DNA of 64,000 bases from Defluviicoccus sp046348835 (GCA_046348835.1 JAXMDM010000002.1:620001-684000), one strand, 5' to 3'. Shown: positions 46,116 to 55,776, counted from the stretch's first letter. The notes: generated from the letters alone by a model not told the origin. Numbers and translations are program-made.

Positions 46116-46186
46116 TTCAGATGTCAGGGACCAGGGATCAGAGAAGGCGCCGGTCGTCTTCTGATCCCTGATCCCTGATATCTGAA
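46116..46186 (+). other. 23S intervening sequence 1 in helix 25 (hairpin, rrn repeat element 6)
   Basis: The 27-base arms 46116-46142 and 46160-46186 are inverted copies with two differences. They start TTCAGATGTCAGGG and end CCCTGATATCTGAA, with a loop of 17 bases. The flanks TACAAGCAGTGGGAG and TGACCGCGTACCTTTTGTAT are standard 23S sequence, placing the insert at helix 25. The arms belong to the same repeat family as the spacer elements. Confidence 0.9.
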
Positions 46187-46684
46187 TGACCGCGTACCTT
46201 TTGTATAATGGGTCAGCGAGTCGATCTTGCGAGCAAGCTTAAGCCGATAGGTGAAGGCGCAGCGAAAGCGAGTCTGAACAGGGCGTTCAGTTCGTAGGAT
46301 CGGACCCGAAGCCGGGTGATCTAGCCATGGGCAGGCTGAAGGTGGGGTAACACCCACTGGAGGGCCGAACTCACCACCGTTGAAAAGGTGGGGGATGACC
46401 TGTGGTTAGGGGTGAAAGGCCAATCAAACCCGGCGATAGCTGGTTCTCCGCGAAAGCTATTGAGGTAGCGCGTCGTCCGATCACCGCCGGGGGTAGAGCA
46501 CTGGATGGGCTAAGGGGCCCCACAGGCTTACTAAACCCAACCAAACTCCGAATACCGGCGAGTGCAGGACGGCAGACAGACGGTGGGTGCTAAGGTCCAT
46601 CGTCAAGAGGGAAACAGCCCAGACCGCCAGCTAAGGTCCCCAAGTCGTGGCTAAGTGGGAAAGGATGTAGGAAGGCCAAGACAA

Positions 46685-46742
<58 letters not shown>

Positions 46743-46803
46743 TAGACAAGCCGTCCCGCGCCGAAAATGTAACGGGGCTCAAGCCACGCACCGAAGCTGC
46801 GGA

Positions 46804-47252
46804 TTCAGATGTCAGAGGACAGGGATCAGGTATCAGCCAACGGCCGGACCGGCCGCGGGGCGACCAGGCGTTTCGAGGACCTGAAGGTCTTTCAACGCGC
46901 CTATCGGTTGTCTCTCGAGGTCCACCGGGCGAGCCTGACGTTCCCGAAGATCGAGCAGTTCGGCCTCGCCGAACAGTTGCGGCGGGCGTCGAAGTCGATC
47001 TGCGCCAACATCGCCGAAGGATTCGGCCGCCAGTCCACCGGCAGCGGCGAATTCCGGCGGTTTCTGCAGATCGCCACCGGCTCCGCCGACGAGATGCGGG
47101 TGTGGATCCGCTATTGTCTCGATCTCGGCTACATCGACGACGCCGGTTGGCAACACTGGCGCCGCGAATACGAGGAGATCGCGCGCATGCTGCAGGGCCT
47201 GCGTCGCCGTCTGTCTCGCCCTGATCCCTGATCCCTGCCCTCTGACATCTGA
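46804..47252 (+). other. 23S intervening sequence 2 in helix 45 carrying a protein gene (rrn repeat element 7)
   Basis: The left arm 46805-46836 and right arm 47221-47252 are inverted copies, matching at 30 of 32 positions, that begin TCAGATGTCAGAGGACAGGG. The flanks GCACCGAAGCTGCGG and GTAGCGGAGCGTTCCGTAAG are standard 23S sequence around helix 45. The interior holds a complete 140-residue reading frame of the S23/IVP family. The inserted RNA would fold into a long stem that RNase III could cut. Confidence 0.93.
46809..47231 (+). CDS. 23S rRNA intervening-sequence four-helix-bundle protein (S23/IVP)
   Basis: This 140-residue protein belongs to the family annotated as four-helix bundle protein or S23 ribosomal protein. 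Signature segments are FEDLKVFQRAYRLSLEVHR, LAEQLRRASKSICANIAEGFG and GEFRRFLQIATGSADEMRVWI, followed by a last helix with EYEEIARMLQGLRRRL. The fold is shared with the Avd accessory protein of diversity-generating retroelements. Its function in rRNA is unknown. The ATG and first ten codons, and the last codons and TGA, are made of the inverted-repeat arms. I see no clear ribosome-binding site, so expression depends on translation from an rRNA precursor. Confidence 0.92.
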   Translation: MSEDRDQVSANGRTGRGATRRFEDLKVFQRAYRLSLEVHRASLTFPKIEQFGLAEQLRRASKSICANIAEGFGRQSTGSGEFRRFLQIATGSADEMRVWIRYCLDLGYIDDAGWQHWRREYEEIARMLQGLRRRLSRPDP

Positions 47253-47716
47253 GTGGTAGCGGAGCGTTCCGTAAGCCGGCGAAGGTGGCGCGCGAGCGTC
47301 GCTGGAGGTATCGGAAGCGAGAATGCTGACATGAGTAGCGACAAAGCGGGTGAGAAACCCGCTCGCCGTAAGTCCAAGGGTTCCTGCGCAAGGCTAATCC
47401 GCGCAGGGTGAGCCGGCCCCTAAGGTGAGGGCGAAAGCCGTAGCCGATGGGAATGGGGTTAATATTCCCCAGCCTGCCGGGCGTGACGAATGCAAACCGT
47501 CGTTCGGGCTTATCGGATTGTCCGGGCGGCCGGCGCGTTCCAGGAAACAGCCCCGGCATCAAGACCGTACCCGAAACCGACACAGGTGGACTGGTAGAGC
47601 ATACCGAGGCGCTTGAGAGAACGGTGTTGAAGGAACTCGGCAAATTGCCCGCGTAACTTCGGGAGAAGCGGGCCCCGTCTTGGGGCAACCCAGGGCGGGG
47701 GGCACAGACCAGGGGG

Positions 47717-47749
<33 letters not shown>

Positions 47750-47823
47750 TAAGCCGCAAGGCGACGTATAGGGTCTGACGCCTGCCCGGTGCCGGAAGGT
47801 TAAGAGGCGGGGTGCAAGCTCCA

Positions 47824-47918
<95 letters not shown>

Positions 47919-48174
47919 CGACTTCCCCACTGTCTCCAACACCGACTCAGCGAAATTGAATTCTCCGTGAAGATGCGGAGTACCCGCGGTCAGACGGAAA
48001 GACCCCGTGCACCTTTACTACAGCTTTGCAGTGGCACTAGGGAATGGATGTGTAGGATAGGTGGGAGGCGACGAGGCGATCCCGCTAGGGGTCGCGGAGC
48101 CACCCTTGAAATACCACCCTTTTGTTCTCTGGTGTCTAACCGAGCCCTGTTCATCCAGGGCCGGGACCCTGCAT

Positions 48175-48205
<31 letters not shown>

Positions 48206-48347
48206 CAAAGAGTAACGGAGGCGCGCGATGGTGGGCTCAGGCTGGTCGGAAACCAGCTGTCGAGTGCAATGGCAAAAGCCCGCCTGACTGCGAGACCGAC
48301 AGGTCGAGCAGAGACGAAAGTCGGCCATAGTGATCCGGTGGTCCCGC

Positions 48348-48402
<55 letters not shown>

Positions 48403-48415
48403 TCCCCCAAGAGTC

Positions 48416-48528
<113 letters not shown>

Positions 48529-48839
48529 GAACGTCGTGAGACAGTTCGGTCCCTATCTGCCGTGGGTGTTCGAGACTTGCGAGGAGCCATCCCTAGTACG
48601 AGAGGACCGGGATGGACGGACCTCTGGTGGACCTGTTGTCGCGCCAGCGGCACAGCAGGGTAGCTATGTCCGGACGAGATAACCGCTGAAAGCATCTAAG
48701 CGGGAAACTCCCCTCAAAACCAGGTCTCGCCCAAGAGCCGTGCAAGACCAGCACGTCGATAGGCCGGATGTGGACGCGCAGCAATGCGTGCAGCTGACCG
48801 GTCCTAATCGCTCGATAGAGCTTGATAAGCCCCCGATCC

Positions 48840-48859
48840 CCATCCGCAAACACACACCC
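48840..48859 (+). other. Pre-23S processing stem, 3' strand
   Basis: CCATCCGCAAACACA pairs with the 5' strand at 45576-45590. It lies about 11 bases beyond the estimated 23S end. Confidence 0.8.
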
Positions 48860-48863
48860 AGAC

Positions 48864-48946
48864 CACAGGGATCAGGAATCAGGGATCAGCACCCGATCCC
48901 CCCTCTGATCCCCGATCCCCGATCCCTGTCTACTGATTCCTGTCCT
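48864..48946. repeat. rrn repeat element 8 between 23S and 5S
   Basis: The left arm has CACAGGGATCAGGAATCAGG and GATCAG (48864-48889). The right arm has CTGATCCCCGATCCCCGATC and CCTGTC (from 48905), with a following CTACTGATTCCTGTC. It fills the whole 23S-5S spacer. Confidence 0.8.
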
Positions 48947-48950
48947 GCGA

Positions 48951-49070
48951 CGACCTGGCGGCGATAGCGAGGGTGCCACACCCGATCCCATCCCGAACTC
49001 GACCGTGAAACCCCTCAGCGCCCATGGTACTGCGTCCCAAGACGCGGGAGAGTAGGACACCGCCAGGTCC
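48951..49070 (+). rRNA. rrf: 5S ribosomal RNA
   Basis: The terminal stem ACCTGGCG (48953-48960) pairs with CGCCAGGT (49061-49068). The internal sequence contains CCGATCCCATCCCGAACTCG and CGGGAGAGTAGGACACCG, typical of 5S. The ends are estimated to within two or three bases. Confidence 0.95.
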
Positions 49071-49087
49071 TCACAGCACAGAAACAG

Positions 49088-49227
49088 TAGACAGGGATCA
49101 GGAATCAGAACCGATCCCCCCACCGATCCCCGATCCCGACCCACAAACCTCCTCTTCCTCCAAATACCGAAAGGGAACACCAGGACTCCCTCTTCCGATT
49201 CCTGATCCCTGTCTCCTGATTCCTGAT

Positions 49228-49228
<1 letters not shown>
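49088..49228. repeat. rrn repeat element 9 between 5S and tRNA-fMet
   Basis: The left arm has GACAGGGATCAGGAATCAG (49090-49108). The right arm has GATTCCTGATCCCTGTCTCC followed by TGATTCCTGATC (49197-49228). The last C of the right arm is also the first base of tRNA-fMet. Confidence 0.8.
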
Positions 49229-49304
<76 letters not shown>

Positions 49305-49653
49305 ATATCCACGAAATATATCAAGGCGTTAGCCACTCGGACGCCACTTCACTACGCAACCGCACAGCGCCCCCAGTCAGCACCAAGCCAAGATGCTGTG
49401 GACGGTCTCGGCCTGGGATCAATCGTCCGCTCGCCAGTGACCGGGTGACCGTCCGGGGCGCGATGAGCGCCCTTTCCTTGCCGGATGTGGTCGAGAAGAC
49501 GAGACCCGGCTTGTGCGGGCGCCAACGTGCGAATCCCTGACCTCACCCTTCGGACAAGGTGAGGCTCCCAGTCTGGTACTCCATCCTGGGTGGGTGCTTG
49601 TTTATGGGGACGCCGCGCGCAAGTTCACCCGGGATATCGACACCACGCTTTTC
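49305..49653. other. Intergenic region after the rRNA operon
   Basis: This is about 350 bases with no recognised gene. A hairpin CCTCACC (49541-49547) with GGTGAGG (49558-49564) and a 10-base loop may act as a terminator but lacks a T run. No copy of the rrn repeat is found here, so the repeat family stops at tRNA-fMet. Confidence 0.35.
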
Positions 49654-50590
49654 TCATGCTGCCTCGCCGAGCCACCGGCGGATGCCGTCCAGCGAGCGGA
49701 ATTCGGTCACGCTGTGCGTCGGGAGCCCGGGTGCCACGTCGCGGGAACATCCGCGCCAGCCCATCCCCCGGCCCCAGCTCCAGGACGCGCTGGGGGCGGC
49801 CGGCACGGCAGGCGTCCATGCATGCCGCCCACTCCACCGTCTGCTGGATCTGCCGGGCCAGCTTATGGCGGCCATCGGCGACGCGCAGCACCGGCGCACC
49901 GTCGATGCCGCTGATCAACCGCACACCGGGCGGCATGCACGTTGCCGTGATCCGCTGGCGGAGGACCTCGTCGAACCGCTCGCTCGCCTCGCGCAGCACC
50001 GGCGTGTGTGAGGCGACCGCGATCGGCAGTATCAGGGTGCGGTTTGCGCCTTGCCGTTCGGCCTCCGCCAGGGCGGGCTCCAGATCGGCGATCCGGCCGC
50101 CGAGGAGGAAATGGGTCGGTCCGTTGACGATGGCGATATGGAGATCGTGGGCCTGGCAGATGGCCTCGATCGCACCGCGCCGCAGGCCGAGGACAGCGGC
50201 CAGGCCGGAGTCGGGATCCGTCGCCGCATCCATCAGCGCCGCCCGCTCGACGGCAAGGTCGAGGACGGTTTCCGTACCGATGACGCCGGCAATCGCCCAC
50301 GCGGGCAATTCCCCGGCACTGTAGCCGGCGGCGATCAGAGGGCGCGGCGCCGCCAAACTCAGCGCCGCCCAGGAGGCGAGCGCCTGGGTGCAGCAGAGGA
50401 CCTGCGCCACCTTGTTGCCGTGCAGTTCGTCATCGCTTGCCGTCCGGACCAGGTCCCTCGGATCGCGGCCGCCGAGGACACGTCGCGCCGCGGCGAAGAT
50501 AGGCGCCGCTTCCGGCGCCCCGCCGACGATATCGAACATGTCCGCGGTCTGTTTGCCTTGCCCGGAGCAGAGGATGGCGACGCCACTCAC
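49654..50590 (-). pseudogene. mdcH: Malonyl-CoA:ACP transferase MdcH, frameshifted near the end
   Basis: MdcH loads malonyl groups onto the acyl carrier subunit of malonate decarboxylase. The frame from GTG 50590 (overlapping the mdcB stop) shows ILCSGQGKQTADMFDI, the nucleophile AAGYSAGELPAWAIAG, IVNGPTHFLLGG and the histidine VASHTPVLREASERF. Near 49740 the frame shifts by one base, after LELGPGDGLARMF. The expected ending RDVAPGLPTHSVTEFRSLDG continues in another frame to 49654. The lesion removes only the last 30 residues, so residual activity is possible. Confidence 0.8.
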
Positions 50591-51516
50591 CCGTCGTGCC
50601 CGATGCGATCGAGGAAGATCGTCACCGCCAGCAGATCGGCCGATCCACCGGGACTGAGGCTCTTGGCGACAAAGGCGCGATGGATCGCCACCGCCTGGGC
50701 GTGCCAGTCCGCTTGCCCGACCCCTGCGGCAGACAGGAACCGGCGCGCCGCGCGCTGTGCATGGCGCAGTCCGTCGGCACCGCCGCGGTGGAGGAGGTTG
50801 GTATCCTCGACGAAGGCGAGCAGGGAGAAGAAGGCGTGGACGCGCGCCGCCGTTTCCCCGTGGGCGAACGCGCGACCGCATTGCAGGGCCGGCAGTCCGA
50901 CCCGGAGCGCATGGGGAAAGCCGGCGGCGGCTTCGGCGCGCGCACCGCCGGCGCCAAAACGGCGCAAGGCGTCGCTGCCGTGACTGCGCAGCGGGATCGG
51001 CCCGCGGCGGATCCCACTGCCCCAGCGACGATGGACGATGCCGGCCAGATCTGCGGCGGAAACGGGCCGGGAACGCTCGGGGCGAGACGACCGCACCGCC
51101 CAGGCGGCGCCGGCGGCGGCGCACAGCAGGCCGAGGCCGAAGATGGCACCGCGATGGGTGTTGACGCCGCCGGTCGCCACCAGCATCGCGGCCTCCGCGT
51201 CGCGGCCGATCTCTCGTAGCCGGTCCATGCCGGCGCCCGCGGCTCCCGCCACCGCGAGACGGACATAGAAGGGCCGGATGGCGGCGATGCTGCACCGGAA
51301 GGTCGTCTCGTCGATGTCGTCGTGGCTGCCGCAATCGACGGGACTGACCAGGCCCGGCTTCGGCCAGGTTTCCAGCCCGGCAGTCAGCGCCGCGGCGGCC
51401 AATTCGCCCACCTGCTCGGCGACAACGGGCGGCAGATCGCACCTCGGCCAGGCGACCTCGCACCCGACGCCGCCGCCCTGCGGGGCGTTTCTCAGCTGAA
51501 GAGGGTCTGTGCGCAT
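50587..51516 (-). CDS. mdcB: Triphosphoribosyl-dephospho-CoA synthase MdcB
   Basis: This enzyme makes the 2'-(5''-triphosphoribosyl)-3'-dephospho-CoA precursor of the prosthetic group of MdcC. The 309-residue frame is intact. Family motifs are TWPKPGLVSPVDCGSHDDID, LVATGGVNTHRGAIFGLGLL and HGETAARVHAFFSLLAFVEDTNL, and it ends with KSLSPGGSADLLAVTIFLD. It overlaps mdcG upstream and mdcH downstream, so it is part of one operon. It is one of the undamaged genes in this block. Confidence 0.9.
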   Translation of the reverse strand: MRTDPLQLRNAPQGGGVGCEVAWPRCDLPPVVAEQVGELAAAALTAGLETWPKPGLVSPVDCGSHDDIDETTFRCSIAAIRPFYVRLAVAGAAGAGMDRLREIGRDAEAAMLVATGGVNTHRGAIFGLGLLCAAAGAAWAVRSSRPERSRPVSAADLAGIVHRRWGSGIRRGPIPLRSHGSDALRRFGAGGARAEAAAGFPHALRVGLPALQCGRAFAHGETAARVHAFFSLLAFVEDTNLLHRGGADGLRHAQRAARRFLSAAGVGQADWHAQAVAIHRAFVAKSLSPGGSADLLAVTIFLDRIGHDG

Positions 51517-52156
51517 CGGATGCCCGCTCCGTTCATCGACTTGACCAAGACGCTACCGCCCGGCGACGGAAGCTCCTGTCGCAGTTCCCGCCAATTCACA
51601 CCGCAACCGCTGGCAAGGGTGATCTCGCCATCCACGCGAGCGGGGCCGGCGGCGTCCAGCCGAGCCAGATCGTCCAGCAAGCTCGGCAAGATGCAAGCCG
51701 CGGGCGTCGACCAGAGCAGATCGATGTCCGATCCGGCATGCAGGTACGGCAATTCCGTCAGATGTTGCCACAGCAGGGCGCCGTAAACGGTCGGTGGCAG
51801 GGCGAGCCGCTCGCCCAGCACGGTCAGCGTTGCGACCTGCGGTTGCCAACTCGCCGGAGCAGACAGCCGCAGGTCCCGCAGCGAAACGGCGGCGACGGTT
51901 TCTGCCACAAGGTCGGGGGGATTGAGAACGCGAGACGGAGCTTGCCGCAGGCGGGGGGCAAAGGCAGCCCGACGGCGATGTCGGTCTCGCTTTCCTCCGC
52001 CGTTCGGCGGCGGACGATCACCGGCCAGCTTCGCTCCGCCCAGCCGCGGAGGAGCCGACGCGACTCGTCCGCCAGGCGCTGGACGCAGGACGAGGCGGCG
52101 AGAATCTGCGCCCAGCCGTCCGGTCGGATGCGCAACAGGTCATGACGCCGCAGCAT
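51492..52156 (-). pseudogene. mdcG: Malonate decarboxylase holo-ACP synthase MdcG, frameshifted
   Basis: MdcG transfers the phosphoribosyl-dephospho-CoA group to the serine of MdcC. The first half starts at 52156 with MLRRHDLLRI and runs to LRLAFSIPP. The second half (VAETVAAVSLRDLRLSAPASW, then LHAGSDIDLLWST) is in a different frame. The break is at a run of six C near 51915. One extra C would restore a continuous protein reading IPPDLVAETV, so either a single-base deletion or a homopolymer sequencing error explains it. Confidence 0.8.
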
Positions 52157-52880
52157 GCCGGGTCCCGGTGGCCTCAACCGCGGTGCGCCGTGCCACGTCG
52201 GCCGCCACCCGCCGGCCGCCGCGCGCCGCCCCCAGCACGTCCCGCTCATCGGTGAGACAAATCTTCGCCAGTGTTGCCTCCAGTTGCGCGTCGAGCGGCT
52301 TGCCCGGCTCCCAGGTTTCGGCGACGGCACCGACCTTGCGCATCGCCTCGACGCCAGGCGCAAAAACAGGCGTCGTCTTCGCCATCGCCGTGAGCTGTTC
52401 CTCAGGCAGCTTGGTGACGCGCGCCATCGACGGCAGGTCCATCACCCACGGCTCCGCTCCGGGCAGGGCGACGAGGACATCGGTGGCAAGCGCGGTGGCG
52501 AGGAACGCGCCCGCTGCCGCCTTGCCGTAGTCCAGCCCGACCGTACGATGCCCTCCCGGCTCGCCAGCAGCAGGCACTTGGCGAGATGGGCGAGATACTC
52601 GTTGAGACCCAGCATCTCGTCGCGGCGGGCCATGCGCTGGCCTTGCGTATCGACCATCGCCAGGATCGGCGTCTCTCCGCCGGCGGCGATCACCTGCAGC
52701 ACCCGCTCGGCGAGCGGCAAAAACACCGGCAACGCCCAGCGGTTCGCCGTCGGCGATGCCGATCACCTCGATCGTGCCACCGTTCCGGCGCCGTCCGGCG
52801 CCGAGGATCAGCTTGTCGGGGCGGACGACGACGTCGTGCCCGGCGGGAAACAGGCCGGCGAGGATCTCATCGAGCGTCAT
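52140..52880 (-). pseudogene. mdcE: Malonate decarboxylase gamma subunit MdcE, two compensating frameshifts
   Basis: MdcE forms, with MdcD, the carboxy-lyase that decarboxylates malonyl-S-ACP. The start (MTLDEILAGLFPAGHDV) and the end (TVGLDYGKAAAGAFLATALATDVLVALPGAEPWVMDLPSMARVTKL) share a frame. The middle (ERVLQVIAAGGETPILAMVDTQGQRMARRDEMLG) is in another frame between about 52735 and 52560. Two single-base indels therefore bracket a 60-residue segment. The outer frame is open, so a full-length but locally scrambled protein would be made. Confidence 0.8.
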
Positions 52881-53805
52881 GGTCGGCTTCCTTCACGCCG
52901 GCAGCGAGCGCAACGAACGCGTCGTCGTCCATGTCCCGCACCGCCCGCGGATCGGCGATCCCGAGCCTGGCCCACATCTCGGCGGCGGTGCCACAGGTGC
53001 CGAGCCGGGCATGGCGGGACGCGAGCCGCTCGTGTTCGGCCTGCAGCGTCTGGAGATCGAAGGGCGGCACCCGGTCAAGCAAGGCGAGAGCGGCGGCGCG
53101 AAAGCCCGCCATTGTGTCGGGCGCATAGGCATCGGCACCACCGATCAGCCGGCGGGTCTTGCCGCCGGTCACACTCCACACCAGGGCCTTGTCCTGGGAA
53201 TCGAACTCCTCGACCCCCTTGTTGGTCTCGATGACCTCGGGACCGGTCACCCCCAACCGCCCTTGTCCGGAGATGGCGATCCGCGAGCAGGTGGCCGCGG
53301 TGAGACCGGCGCCGCCGAAGGCGCCCGCCCGGCCACCGACGAGGGCGACGACCGCGACGCCGGTACGGCGCGCCTCGACGATCGCCCGCATCACCTCGGC
53401 GACGGCGAGTTCGCCGGCGTTTGCCTCCTGCAACCGCACACCGCCGCTGTCGAGCAGGAGCAGCACCACCTTCGGCAATTCAGCGTTGTCGCGGGCGGCG
53501 CGAAGCAGGCCGACAAGTTTCGTGCCACTCACTTCGGCGAAAGTGCCGCCCATGAATTGGCCTTCCTGCGCCGCGACCAGGACCTCCCGCCCATCGATAC
53601 GCCCACGCCCCACGATCATCCCGTCGTCGAACGCGGCGGGCAGGTCGAAAAGCGCCAGATGCGGACTCTGCAGCCGTGCCGTCGGCGGTATGAATTCGCC
53701 AAAGCTGCCGGGATCGAGCAGGCCTTCCAGACGCTCGCGGGCGGACGCGAGGAACCAGCTGGCCGACTCCTGGCTCGCGGTCTCGCGCGCGATCGCCCCG
53801 CTCAT
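52867..53805 (-). CDS. mdcD: Malonate decarboxylase beta subunit MdcD
   Basis: This intact 312-residue crotonase/carboxyltransferase-fold subunit works with MdcE to decarboxylate malonyl-S-ACP. Motifs include DGMIVGRGRIDGREVLVAAQEGQFMGGTFAEVSGTKL, LDSGGVRLQEANAGE and GGRAGAFGGAGLTAATC. The ATG at 53805 overlaps the mdcC stop by four bases (ATGA), and the end overlaps mdcE by 14 bases. Confidence 0.92.
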   Translation of the reverse strand: MSGAIARETASQESASWFLASARERLEGLLDPGSFGEFIPPTARLQSPHLALFDLPAAFDDGMIVGRGRIDGREVLVAAQEGQFMGGTFAEVSGTKLVGLLRAARDNAELPKVVLLLLDSGGVRLQEANAGELAVAEVMRAIVEARRTGVAVVALVGGRAGAFGGAGLTAATCSRIAISGQGRLGVTGPEVIETNKGVEEFDSQDKALVWSVTGGKTRRLIGGADAYAPDTMAGFRAAALALLDRVPPFDLQTLQAEHERLASRHARLGTCGTAAEMWARLGIADPRAVRDMDDDAFVALAAGVKEADHDAR

Positions 53806-54116
53806 TCGCCCACCTCCATCTTCCGCACCCCCTGCATCAGCCGCAGTGCGACCGTGTCCGGTCGGGCGCCGCTGTCGTTGATCGAGATGCGGAGCCCGCC
53901 GGGAGAGGCGCGATCGACGAAGTCGCTCACGACCGCCTGCCAAACATCATCGAAACCGCGCACAGGGGTCGCGATCTCGACCGTACATTCCGTCGCCGGC
54001 AGCGTCCGCTCCAACAGCGCTTCGAGATTGCCCGACGCGACGACGCCGACGATGGCGTTTGGAATCGTTCCGGCCGCCGGTCCGCGGGTCGTGTAGCGAA
54101 ACTTGAGGGTCACCAT
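53802..54116 (-). CDS. mdcC: Malonate decarboxylase acyl carrier subunit MdcC
   Basis: This 104-residue protein carries the dephospho-CoA-type prosthetic group to which malonyl and acetyl are attached. The likely modified residue is serine 28 in VGVVASGNLEALLE. The rest follows the family pattern (TVEIATPVRGFDDVWQAVV, then LRISINDSGARPDTVALRL). The frame is intact, with coupled overlap to mdcD. The gene lies nine bases after the end of mdcA. Confidence 0.92.
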   Translation of the reverse strand: MVTLKFRYTTRGPAAGTIPNAIVGVVASGNLEALLERTLPATECTVEIATPVRGFDDVWQAVVSDFVDRASPGGLRISINDSGARPDTVALRLMQGVRKMEVGE

Positions 54117-54125
54117 CGCCGGCTC

Positions 54126-55510
54126 CTACCAGTTCCGGAACTTGGCTGGCGGGTCGTAGAGATTGCCCGACCAGTGCATCAGGTCCTTGATCGAACGCGC
54201 TGCGAGCAGGCTCTTGTGGGCGTCGAGCGGATCGATGCCCAGGTCCTCCGACCGCTGGATCACCTTGCGCGCCCGCAGGTCCTCGACGGCCGTGCGGTCG
54301 CGCGCCCGGCCGACCGACGTGTAACCGGCCACACCGCGGATCGCCTGCTCGCGCTCGGCGGCGGTGCGGCAGAGCAGCAGATTGGCGATCCCTTCCTCGG
54401 TGACGATGTGGCTGACGTCGTCGCCGTAGATCATCACCGGCGGCAGCGGCAGGCGGAGCGCTTCGGCCAGTTGCAGGCTGCCGAGCTGCTCGACGAACGT
54501 CGGCACCATCTTCTCGCCGAACGTTTCGACAATCTGGACCACCAGCTTGCGGCCACGCGGCACCTGCGCCGGTCCGTCCGCCGCCTCCCGTCCCGCCTTC
54601 AGCCAAGGGTCGCTGGCATGGCGGCGGCCGCGCGATCGCAGCCCATGAGCGTCGGATGCGGGTTGAGCACGAAGTGGGTGGCGATGCGACCTTTCAGGCC
54701 GAGTCGCTCGGCATAGGTCGGCAACAGCAGCTCGATCGCCGCGGTGTTGAAGCCGATGCCATGGTTCAGGCGGCGAATGCCGTAAGGCTCATAGATGCCG
54801 CGGATCGCCAGCATCGCGGTGAGGATCTGGGTCTCGGTCATCTGCGCCGGATCGCGGGTGAACAGCGGCTCGACATAGAAGGCCTGCGGCGAGACGACGA
54901 CGAAGTCGACCCGGTCGCCCGGGACGTCGACCCGCGGCACCTTGGACGATGCCCTGCTTGAACGCGGTCGCCTCGATGACGACCGGCGAGTCTTCGGTGT
55001 TCGGGCCCATGTAGAGGTTGCCGTCGCGATCGGCGGCACGCGCAACGGTCAGCGCCACCTGCGGCATCAGGTCGATGAAGTAGCGCGAGAAGAGTTCGAG
55101 ATAGGTGTGGATCGCGGCGAGTTCGATCTTGCCCGCGGCCAGCGCCCGCGCCAGCGCCGCCCCTTGCGGTCCCGAGTAGCAGAAGTCGAGCCGGCGGGCG
55201 ATTCCCGCCTCGAACAGGTCGAGATGCTCGGCGAGCACGATCCCCGACTGGACGATATGCAGGTCGCGGACGACGCTCGCATCCACTCGGCCAGGCAGCG
55301 GGCGAGAAAATCCGCCTGCTTCTGGTTGTCGCCCTCGAGGCAGATACGATCACCCGGCCGGACGACGGCTTCGAGCAGTTTGGTCGCGTCCTCGTGTGGC
55401 ACCACCTTGCCGCGCGCGTAGCGGCCGGCCGCCGCCAGACGCTCTTCACGGGACCGTCTGCCGGTGTCGCGTTGTGGCGAAGTATCACCAACGTCCATGG
55501 GCGCGACCAT
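54126..55510 (-). pseudogene. mdcA: Malonate decarboxylase alpha subunit MdcA, degraded
   Basis: MdcA is the acetyl-S-ACP:malonate ACP transferase. Four pieces in different frames are recognisable. These are RGKVVPHEDATKLLEAVVRPGD (near 55430), SGPQGAALARALAAGKIEL with RDGNLYMGPNTEDSPVVIEATAFKQG (to about 54950), PRVDVPGDRVDFVVVSPQAF to NPHPTL (54940-54660), and ASDPWLKAGREAADG to the normal C-terminus KFRNW. The lesions are a one-base loss near 55283, about 28 lost bases near 54947, and a deletion near 54640 that removes roughly 100 codons between NPHPTL and GRRHASDPW. The last two estimates come from my knowledge of family sequences. About 460 of 550 codons remain. Confidence 0.85.
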
Positions 55511-55614
55511 TGTTTCATGGCGCCGGCCTCGCGCCCGGACCATCATATACCGCGCCGAGGTGTTGATGCACCTGGGCGGCTGGTGCTGTTGACCCGACCG
55601 ACAGCGATGCACAC

Positions 55615-55776
55615 ATGCGCGTCGCCCGGGAGGCGAAGAGGCCTTTCGCCGACGCAGACGTGGAGGTCAACGAGGCCGACGCCTACGTCCTTTCGGTGGC
55701 GATGCCGATCACGCTTGCCGGCGTCGAACAGCAGTGGGCCGAGGAAATCATGGAAACGTTGTTTCATGCCAGATGA
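55615..55776 (+). CDS. Short open frame of unknown nature
   Basis: This 53-codon frame (MRVAREAKRPFADADVEVNE, and a tail AGVEQQWAEEIMETLFHAR) overlaps the start of the catalase-like gene. Its composition looks like real protein, and it may be the remaining end of a larger deleted gene. I do not recognise it. Confidence 0.3.
   Translation: MRVAREAKRPFADADVEVNEADAYVLSVAMPITLAGVEQQWAEEIMETLFHAR

Noticed and set aside
49541..49564. Hairpin CCTCACC/GGTGAGG as the rRNA operon terminator
   Set aside because: The loop is long and no T run follows. It lies over 230 bases after tRNA-fMet, so I mention it only as a possibility.
49625..51463. A 612-codon minus-strand frame fusing mdcB-antiframe sequence with mdcH
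   Set aside because: Only the mdcH part is real. The upstream part reads mdcB in the wrong frame.
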